Shown in pieces: positions 58,027-64,000 of a stretch of DNA of 64,000 bases. Below the pieces are notes generated by a model that made no database searches, was not told the DNA's origin, and saw only the letters and a list, made by a program, of their open reading frames with translations. The translations under genes were made by a program, and so were the position numbers. Each line of letters begins with the position of its first letter. Position 1 is the stretch's first letter. Origin of the DNA: Pseudomonadota bacterium (GTDB lineage: Bacteria > Pseudomonadota > Gammaproteobacteria > Steroidobacterales > Steroidobacteraceae); the NCBI GenBank assembly GCA_023391335.1, contig JAEWBG010000096.1, forward strand, positions 1 to 64,000. The letters are read 5' to 3'.

Positions 58027-58093
58027 GCCCGCGAAGGCTTTCCCGACGCAACAGCGTCCTTCTCGACGACCGTCCTTCCCGATGCGAAGCATC
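58027..58093. repeat. Array of stem-loops with 6-nt linkers upstream of tRNA-Lys
   Basis: gcc-cgcgaa-ggc TTTCCC gacgc-aaca-gcgtc CTTCTC gacg-ac-cgtc CTTCCC gatgc-gaa-gcatc. Linkers are exactly 6 nt and fit YTTCYC. This is the same architecture as 7801-8135 and 25366-25643, here as a single-orientation array. It lies between queC and tRNA-Lys. Confidence 0.85.
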
Positions 58094-58170
58094 CGTCGTG
58101 CGACTTGCGATCATCCCAAACTCAGTTCTTCACACTCCGCTGCGTTTCGGTATCATGCGCGCCCTTCCGT

Positions 58171-58246
58171 GGGTCGGTAGCTCAGTCGGTAGAGCACTGG
58201 ACTTTTAATCCATTGGTCGTGGGTTCGATTCCCACCCGACCCACCA
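58171..58246 (+). tRNA. tRNA-Lys (anticodon TTT)
   Basis: A 76-nt cloverleaf. Acceptor GGGTCGG/CCGACCC, anticodon loop CTTTTAA, T-arm GTGGG-TTCGATT-CCCAC, encoded CCA. Its location after the tol-pal-queEC cluster is typical of gammaproteobacteria. No att-type duplication of its 3' end is visible in the window. Confidence 0.96.
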
Positions 58247-58398
58247 TTTCACCCGTTCTTCGAGTCCCTACACGCGATCTGGCTTGTGCTCAGGTCGGCT
58301 TCGGACTATTGTCGCATCGCCGCCTGCTCTGGCCTCCGGATGACGGAAGCGTCCGTTGAACTTTCAAGAACTTAGGTGAGATTCAGAAACTCGACGAG

Positions 58399-59688
58399 AT
58401 GAGTGAGCCGCATCCCATTGCTGACGAGCATGCCGGGGAATTCCCCTTCGGCCTGACGACTGCTCCATTTGCCGATACGTCCGACGACGCCTTCTTCTTT
58501 CCAAGCGACCAGCATCTTCGTGCCCTCGAGTTCATGGGCCACTCCATTTGGACTCGAGCCCGGCTGTGTGTCGTCACGGCCGATCAGGGCTGCGGCAAGA
58601 GTCTTCTGATCAAACGATTTTTGCGGGATCTGGACGAACGCGTCATTGCGGCAGCGGTGCAGAAAGAGCAGATCAGCGCGCGCGAGTTTCTCGGAGAGAT
58701 CCTCCAGCAGTACGGCGTGGCGCTGGAGGAAAACGACAAGACCGACCGTCGGCGCCTGCTCGAGCGGTTTCTGGTTCACCAAGCTGGCATGGGCCGGATG
58801 TGTTTGCTGATCGTCGAAAATGCTCAAAGCATGCACCCGCTCGTGTTGGAAGAGTTGCGGTGCCTTGCCGCGCTCGAAGCGGACGGAACGAAGGTGCTGA
58901 AGCTCTTGATGCTTGGTCAGCCGGCGCTAAATCGCGTACTCGAATCGCCGCGGATGATCGAGTTGGTTCGGCAAGCGCCGCCGCGGTTTTCGCTCAGGCC
59001 TCTAAGCGAAGATCAAACCGCCGCATACGTCGCGCACCGATTGCGCGCCGCCGGCGCGAGCAATCCCGATGAACTCATGCCGCATACCTTGATGCGCACG
59101 ATTCATGCGTGCACGAACGGCGTTCCGTCCCGAATCAATGTGCTCTGCGAAGTCGCACTGCGCACTGCCGCTGCACAAGCTCGGTCCGCCGTCACGGTAG
59201 AAGCGATCGAGGGAGCGCTGCAAGACTTGGGCTGGAGTTCGCAGGCCGGGGCTTTTGCGGATGTTGCCCAGGAGACGCACGCGAGACTGACGATCTCCAT
59301 GCAGGGACATCCCGATCGCGAGTTCGAACTCAGCGGCGGACGTGTCATCGTGGGCCGCGGCGAAGAGGCCGATCTGCGCATCGATTCCGTGTTTGTTAGC
59401 CGCTACCACGCGCTCATTGTGCGTGACGGCTCACAAGATCTGCTGTTGGACTTGGGCAGCACCAACGGCGTGCTGGTGAATTCGCAGCGAGTGGTACGCC
59501 GCGCTCTGCGGGATCGCGATTTGATTCAATTAGGTCCCGCTCGGCTCGTGTACTCGAGCGACGGCGTGGTGGGGCAGGGCATCGATGCCGGCGAAACAGT
59601 GTGCTTTGCACGGCCGGGATTTCCACCATCGGCAGGCGAACTCACCGCCATCCCGTTGGCCTTTGGACGTCCGGACAGCTCCCGATAA
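58399..59688 (+). CDS. ExeA/GspA-like AAA ATPase fused to an FHA domain
   Basis: A 429-aa soluble protein. The N-terminal ATPase resembles ExeA/MshM (PFADTSDDAFFFPSDQHLRALEFM, cited in part). Walker A is VTADQGCGKSLLIKRFL (about 60-75), and the Walker B region reads LLIVENAQ, where the usual Asp is Val before Glu. From about residue 296 there is a forkhead-associated phosphothreonine-binding domain (GGRVIVGRGEEADLRIDSVFVSRYHALIV and LLDLGSTNGVLVNSQRV, cited in parts). FHA modules recruit Thr-phosphorylated partners, so this may be a kinase-controlled assembly ATPase. No secretion or pilus genes are adjacent. Confidence 0.85.
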   Translation: MSEPHPIADEHAGEFPFGLTTAPFADTSDDAFFFPSDQHLRALEFMGHSIWTRARLCVVTADQGCGKSLLIKRFLRDLDERVIAAAVQKEQISAREFLGEILQQYGVALEENDKTDRRRLLERFLVHQAGMGRMCLLIVENAQSMHPLVLEELRCLAALEADGTKVLKLLMLGQPALNRVLESPRMIELVRQAPPRFSLRPLSEDQTAAYVAHRLRAAGASNPDELMPHTLMRTIHACTNGVPSRINVLCEVALRTAAAQARSAVTVEAIEGALQDLGWSSQAGAFADVAQETHARLTISMQGHPDREFELSGGRVIVGRGEEADLRIDSVFVSRYHALIVRDGSQDLLLDLGSTNGVLVNSQRVVRRALRDRDLIQLGPARLVYSSDGVVGQGIDAGETVCFARPGFPPSAGELTAIPLAFGRPDSSR

Positions 59689-59714
59689 CCAGCCCTAAGA
59701 CATTGATCCCTTCG

Positions 59715-59732
59715 GCCTCGATTCATCGAGGC
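59715..59732 (+). terminator. Stem-loop after the ATPase-FHA gene
   Basis: GCCTCGA-TTCA-TCGAGGC, 7-bp perfect arms, 26 bp past the stop. There is no T-tract, so termination is uncertain. The remaining 240 bp before thrA hold no gene, and I find no Thr/Ile-rich leader peptide of the kind that attenuates the E. coli thr operon. Confidence 0.45.
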
Positions 59733-59976
59733 AGACGGGCTGGATTCGGCCGGCATAGCCCGCTCGAGAGACTTCATTCGAATGTCAGGCCGACGCTGAA
59801 AGTGCTCAGCTCACAACAACTTGCCGCCTCCCAACTCCCCCAGTAGAGTGTCGCCCTCCCGACGTTCGCGCGTTCCATTTGCAGTGATCTGCTGCTCCCG
59901 TGCCGCTGGCCTAGCATGGGAAGAGGACGCTTGCGCGAGTGTTGCCTTGTCTGAGCAATAAGAGATCCGTAAAGCA

Positions 59977-62451
59977 GTGGAGCGGTGGCGAGTTCATAAG
60001 TTCGGCGGCTCCAGTGTCGCCGATGCAGCGTGTATGGAGCGTGTGGCGCAGATCCTGGAGCAGGATCCGCATCCGCGATTGGGTGTTGTTCTATCCGCCT
60101 GCCGTGGCGTGACGGACGCATTGTTGAATTTGGTGACGGCGGCCGAGCAACAGGATAACTCGCTCGCCGATCGCATCGAAGCCATCCGCAATCGCCATCA
60201 GGTGATCGCCGAGACGTTGCTTCCGAACGAGGTCCGTTCTCGATACCTAGCATCCCTGGAGCATGACTGCCGAAATATCGCCGGCATTCTGCAAACCGTT
60301 CAGCTCATCCGCTCTGCATCGCAAACCGTTCGCGATTTGATCGCGGGCTACGGCGAAATCTGGTCGACGCGCTTATTCAGCGAGTACTTACGTCATCGTG
60401 GCCGCCGCCCGGGTAAGGTCGAATGGATCGATGCACGCGAAGTCGTCAGTGTCGAATGGGGTGCGCTCGGCCCGGCAGTGCGTTGGGACGTATCGCAGGC
60501 AAACATGGATCGGCAAACGCCGCATGATCCGGCGACACTCATCATCACGGGATTTATCGCTCGCGATGCGAAGGGTCTGCAAACCACGCTGGGCCGCAAT
60601 GGCAGCGACTTTTCAGGCTCGATTTTCGGCGCCTTGCTGAATGCCGAAGAGATTCACATCTGGACGGACGTCGATGGCGTGTTGAGCGCCGATCCGCGGT
60701 TGGTTCCCGATGCGCAGGTTATCGACTCGCTTTCGTACAACGAAGCGATGGAGCTGGCGTATTTCGGCGCCAAGGTGATCCATCCGCAAACGATGGCGCC
60801 GGCCGTGCTCAAAGGCATCCCGATTTGGATCCGCAATACGTTCGCGCCAGAGAAAGCGGGCACGCTGATTTGCGAACGGCCGAATTCGCAAATCGCGGTG
60901 AAAGGTATTACGTGCATCGATCGCGTCGCGCTGGTGAACGTCGAAGGTGCGGGCATGATCGGAGTGCCCGGTACGGCGCAACGTCTCTTCGGTGCGCTAC
61001 GCGACAATGGCATTTCAGTGATCTTGATTTCGCAAGGCAGCTCCGAACATTCGATCTGCTTCGCGATTCCGCAGGCTGAGGCGACGCGCGCGGAGACGGT
61101 CGTTCGCCAGGCGTTCGACCGAGAACTGCGCGAAGGTCAGATTCAAAGTGTGGAAGTCGACCCGAGCTGCAGCATTCTCGCCGTCGTTGGCGATGGCATG
61201 GCTGGATCTCACGGCGTTGCCGCCAAAGTGTTCGGCGCGCTCGGCGCGGCTGCAGTGAGCGTGCGTGCTATTGCTCAAGGTGCGTCCGAACGCAACATCT
61301 CCGTTGTGATCGACGGTAAGCATGCATCGCGCGCGCTGCGGTCGGTGCATTCCGGGTTTTATCTGTCGCCGCATACGATCTCGATCGGTTTGATCGGGCC
61401 GGGCGTCGTCGGTGGTGTGTTGCTCGATCAGCTTGCATCGCAGATCGAACGGCTGTCGCGCGAGATGAAGGTGGACCTGCGCGTGCGCGGCATCATGACA
61501 TCCAAGCGCATGCACTTGTCGAACTCCGAGATTCCTCTCGATCGTTGGCGCGATGTGTTCGCGTCCTCGCAGGAGCAGGCGGATCTCACTCGATTCGCGC
61601 AACACGTTCACGCGGATCATTTGCCGCATGCAGTGATCATCGATTGCTCATCGAGCGAAGAAGTTGCGGCGCGCTATCCCGCTTGGCTCGCGAGCGGCAT
61701 CCACATTGTCACGCCGAACAAGAAAGCCAACAGCTCCGAGTACGAGCTTTACTCGCGTCTGCATGAGGCGCGACGCCAGGGCGGCGCGCACTACTTATAT
61801 GAGGCGACGGTGGGTGCCGGCTTGCCGATCATCCAGACGCTCCGTGACCTGCGCGAGACCGGCGACCAGATTCAGCGCATCGAAGGCATTCTGTCCGGCA
61901 CGCTCGCGTATCTATTCAACGTGTGGGATGGCTCCGAGCCGTTTTCGTCGGTGGTGCGTGCGGCGAAAGCCAAGGGCTATACCGAGCCGGATCCACGCGA
62001 CGATCTCTCAGGTACCGACTTCGCTCGCAAGATCATCATTCTCGGGCGCGAGATGGGATTGCGCTTGGAGTTGAAGGATGTGCAACTCGAAGGGCTCGTG
62101 CCTTCGGCGTTGGCATCGTGCAGCTCGCAAGAGTTTTTGGATCGGCTACCGGAGTTCGATGCGCCCATGGCCGCGCGCTTAAAAGCGGTGCGCGATCGCA
62201 ATCGAGTTCTGCGATACGTTGGCTCGCTCGATGCGGCAACGGGGAAGGCATCGGTTGGGCTCGTCGAACTCGAACGTTCGCACACCTTTGCGAACATCAA
62301 CCTCACTGACAACGTCGTGCGCTTCATCACCCAGCGCTACAACCAGAACCCGTTGGTCGTACAAGGTCCGGGTGCGGGTCCTGAAGTGACTGCCGGCGGT
62401 GTATTCGCGGATCTGTTGCGCGTGTGCGCGTATCTTGGAGCCAAGCTATGA
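59977..62451 (+). CDS. thrA: Bifunctional aspartokinase/homoserine dehydrogenase I
   Basis: An 824-aa fused enzyme catalysing the first and third steps to threonine (E. coli ThrA has 820). The aspartokinase domain starts WRVHKFGGSSVAD (about residue 4) with TLGRNGSDFSGSIFG and WTDVDGVLSADPR. Two ACT domains follow (VEGAGMIGVPGTAQRLFGAL, VVGDGMAGSHGVAAKVFGAL). The homoserine dehydrogenase has the NAD motif IGLIGPGVVGGVLLDQL, VTPNKKANSS, YEATVGAGLPII and GYTEPDPRDDLSGTDFARK. It starts at GTG 59977. The stop overlaps thrB (ATGA), so the three thr genes are coupled. Feedback control by threonine through the ACT domains is expected. Confidence 0.97.
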   Translation: MERWRVHKFGGSSVADAACMERVAQILEQDPHPRLGVVLSACRGVTDALLNLVTAAEQQDNSLADRIEAIRNRHQVIAETLLPNEVRSRYLASLEHDCRNIAGILQTVQLIRSASQTVRDLIAGYGEIWSTRLFSEYLRHRGRRPGKVEWIDAREVVSVEWGALGPAVRWDVSQANMDRQTPHDPATLIITGFIARDAKGLQTTLGRNGSDFSGSIFGALLNAEEIHIWTDVDGVLSADPRLVPDAQVIDSLSYNEAMELAYFGAKVIHPQTMAPAVLKGIPIWIRNTFAPEKAGTLICERPNSQIAVKGITCIDRVALVNVEGAGMIGVPGTAQRLFGALRDNGISVILISQGSSEHSICFAIPQAEATRAETVVRQAFDRELREGQIQSVEVDPSCSILAVVGDGMAGSHGVAAKVFGALGAAAVSVRAIAQGASERNISVVIDGKHASRALRSVHSGFYLSPHTISIGLIGPGVVGGVLLDQLASQIERLSREMKVDLRVRGIMTSKRMHLSNSEIPLDRWRDVFASSQEQADLTRFAQHVHADHLPHAVIIDCSSSEEVAARYPAWLASGIHIVTPNKKANSSEYELYSRLHEARRQGGAHYLYEATVGAGLPIIQTLRDLRETGDQIQRIEGILSGTLAYLFNVWDGSEPFSSVVRAAKAKGYTEPDPRDDLSGTDFARKIIILGREMGLRLELKDVQLEGLVPSALASCSSQEFLDRLPEFDAPMAARLKAVRDRNRVLRYVGSLDAATGKASVGLVELERSHTFANINLTDNVVRFITQRYNQNPLVVQGPGAGPEVTAGGVFADLLRVCAYLGAKL

Positions 62452-63383
62452 GCGCGCGTCAGTCCGCAACGGCGTTCGCGCCCGCGAGCATCGGCAACGT
62501 TGCTGTCGGTTTCGATGTGCTCGGTCACAGCTTTCAAACGATTGGTGACACGGTCACGGCGCGCCGCATCAGCGAGCCCACCGTACGGATCACTTCGATT
62601 ACCGGCACCGTCGCGGATTTGCCGAAAGAGGCTGAGCGCAATACCGCAGGCATGGCCGTTCTCAGCATGGTGCGAGATCTCAAGCTCGACTTTGGATTCG
62701 AGCTGGCGATCGAAAAGGGCATTCCGCTGGGTTCCGGACTCGGTGGTTCTGCGGCTTCGGCGGTGGCTGGCGTGGTCGCCGCAAATGCGCTCTTGCCGAA
62801 GAGCCTGAGCAAGACTGAATTGCTGAAGTTCGCGATGAAAGGCGAGCAAGTTTCGAGCGGGGCCGTGCACGTCGACAACATCGCGCCCTCGCTGTTCGGC
62901 GGATTGGTGCTGACGGTGGGGATCGATAATCCCAATGTGAAGCAGATTCCGGTGCCGCCGACAGTGCGCTGCGTGCTCGTGCATCCGCACATGATCCTTT
63001 CGACCGCAGAAGCTCGCAAAATCCTGAATCGGTCCATCGACCTATCGAATGTGATCTGGCAAACGGCCAATCTCGCTGGCTTTTTGACCGGTTGTTTCAC
63101 GGGCGATCTGCAACTCATTCGCGAGTCCTTGGAAGACGTCATCATCGAGCCGCAACGCAAGGTGCTCATCCCCGGTTTCCAAGCGGTGAAAGACGGTGCG
63201 ATGCGTGAAGGCGCGCTCGGTTGTTCGATTTCCGGTGCGGGTCCGACGGTTTTCGCGTGGTGCGAGCAGCAGCATGCGGAGAAGATTCGCGATGCGATGG
63301 TGGCAGGCTTTACGGCGCATGATTTGCAAAGCGACGCGTGGATTTCGACGCTGGATCCATCCGGCGCACGCGTGGTGGATTAA
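62448..63383 (+). CDS. thrB: Homoserine kinase
   Basis: A 311-aa GHMP-family kinase. Motif 1 FAPASIGNVAVGFDVLG (about 8-24), the ATP-binding GIPLGSGLGGSAASAVAGVVAAN (cited in part; about 87-105) and the C-terminal GCSISGAGPTVFAW. The start is the ATG overlapping the thrA stop; a frame extension to 62424 lies inside thrA. Confidence 0.97.
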   Translation: MSARQSATAFAPASIGNVAVGFDVLGHSFQTIGDTVTARRISEPTVRITSITGTVADLPKEAERNTAGMAVLSMVRDLKLDFGFELAIEKGIPLGSGLGGSAASAVAGVVAANALLPKSLSKTELLKFAMKGEQVSSGAVHVDNIAPSLFGGLVLTVGIDNPNVKQIPVPPTVRCVLVHPHMILSTAEARKILNRSIDLSNVIWQTANLAGFLTGCFTGDLQLIRESLEDVIIEPQRKVLIPGFQAVKDGAMREGALGCSISGAGPTVFAWCEQQHAEKIRDAMVAGFTAHDLQSDAWISTLDPSGARVVD

Positions 63384-63394
63384 CAGTCACGACC

Positions 63395-64000
63395 ATGTAC
63401 TACAAAAGCACACGTGATCCGCAGCATCGGATGTTGCTCGGCCAGGCCATCGCTCAGGGCATTGCGCCCGACGGCGGCTTGTACGTGCCCGAAGAGTTTC
63501 CGCATTTCAGGCCCGGCGATTTCGAAGGCGTCACCGAACTGCCGGACATCGCCGAGAAACTGATTGCCCCGTTCGCGGCCGGCGATCCGCTTGCTGCAGA
63601 GCTTGGCGATATCTGCCGCGAAGCATTCAACTTTCCTGCACCGCTGGTGCATCTCGACAACGCACCTGCACCGGTTTCGGTGCTCGAGTTGTTCCACGGG
63701 CCGACCTGCGCGTTCAAAGATTTCGGAGCGCAGTTTTTGGCGGCTTGTCTCGCGCGTATTCGCCGGGGCAGCAACCGTAAGCTGACGATCCTGGTTGCAA
63801 CCTCGGGCGATACCGGCGGCGCCGTCGCGGCAGCGTTCCACAATAAGCCCTGGGTCGATGTAGTGGTGCTGTATCCGAAGGGATTGGTGTCGCCGCGTCA
63901 GGCGCAGCAGCTCGCATGCTGGGGCGGCAACGTTCGTACGCTTGCCGTTCACGGCACGTTCGATGATTGCCAGCGCTTAGTAAAAGAAGCTTTCTTGGAT
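63395..64000 (+). CDS. thrC: Threonine synthase, 5' part (runs off the window)
   Basis: The first 202 codons of a PLP enzyme converting phosphohomoserine to threonine. It starts MYYKSTRDPQHRMLLGQAI and shows the family motifs APDGGLYVPE, FHGPTCAFKDFGAQFLA (PLP-binding Lys in FKDFG, about residue 109) and ILVATSGDTGGAVAAAF. It begins 11 bp after thrB. The 3' end lies beyond position 64000. Confidence 0.96.
   Translation, partial: MYYKSTRDPQHRMLLGQAIAQGIAPDGGLYVPEEFPHFRPGDFEGVTELPDIAEKLIAPFAAGDPLAAELGDICREAFNFPAPLVHLDNAPAPVSVLELFHGPTCAFKDFGAQFLAACLARIRRGSNRKLTILVATSGDTGGAVAAAFHNKPWVDVVVLYPKGLVSPRQAQQLACWGGNVRTLAVHGTFDDCQRLVKEAFLD

Noticed and set aside
58171..58246. tRNA-Lys as a second integration site
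   Set aside because: Its 3' end is not duplicated elsewhere in the window and no integrase lies nearby.
59689..59976. Threonine attenuator leader upstream of thrA
   Set aside because: No short frame rich in Thr or Ile codons followed by terminator/antiterminator stems is visible; only one 7-bp hairpin near the upstream gene.

Overview
The window is 64 kb of a high-GC chromosome that looks gammaproteobacterial. Support comes from the gene orders thrS-infC-rpmI-rplT-pheS-pheT-ihfA-merR-tRNA-Pro, ruvC-ruvA-ruvB-ybgC-tolQRAB-pal-cpoB-queE-queC-tRNA-Lys and thrA-thrB-thrC. A paired acyl-CoA dehydrogenase locus under an IclR regulator and the general style of the genes suggest a Nevskiales/Steroidobacter-like soil or freshwater bacterium. 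That placement is inference, not shown by the sequence.

Layout. 1-8.2 kb: tRNA-Val and the translation/IHF operon. 8.25-20.68 kb: a 12.4 kb integrated element in the 3' end of tRNA-Pro(GGG), bounded by perfect 57-bp att repeats. 20.9-25.3 kb: a putative glycoside hydrolase, small stress-type proteins (PfpI/DJ-1, BON, EF-hand) and an aldo/keto reductase. 25.6-32.2 kb: c-di-GMP-type signalling proteins, an HTH-glyoxalase fusion and a DUF763 protein. 32.4-35.7 kb: a heteromeric acyl-CoA dehydrogenase pair with a divergent IclR regulator. 35.9-39.3 kb: a polyprenyl sugar-phosphate transferase and a multidomain acetyltransferase. 39.4-46.4 kb: the 2-oxoglutarate dehydrogenase complex (sucA, sucB, lpd) and an amino-acid permease. 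46.5-58.2 kb: relA, ruvCAB, the Tol-Pal system, queE/queC and tRNA-Lys. 58.4 kb to the end: an ATPase-FHA fusion and the threonine operon, with thrC running off the window.

The integrated element is the main accessory feature. It has a P4-type integrase, an AlpA-like regulator, a replication-protein-O-like gene, a second DNA-binding HTH gene, a phage head-decoration protein, a Nu1-like small terminase and a beta-helix protein. It has no recognisable large terminase, portal, major capsid or tail genes. This gene set fits a phage satellite better than a complete prophage. Its cargo includes a DprA-like/phosphoribosyltransferase pair matching the ShosTA anti-phage toxin-antitoxin architecture, followed by a '4-fold beta flower' protein.

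The core chromosome carries two striking kinds of non-coding repeat, both absent from the satellite. One is tandem 7-9-mers, often with a complementary array downstream that can pair into a long hairpin; the repeated word differs from locus to locus. The other is arrays of small stem-loops separated by exactly 6-nt linkers, with variable but self-complementary stems. I cannot match either to a named family, and both deserve a genome-wide search.
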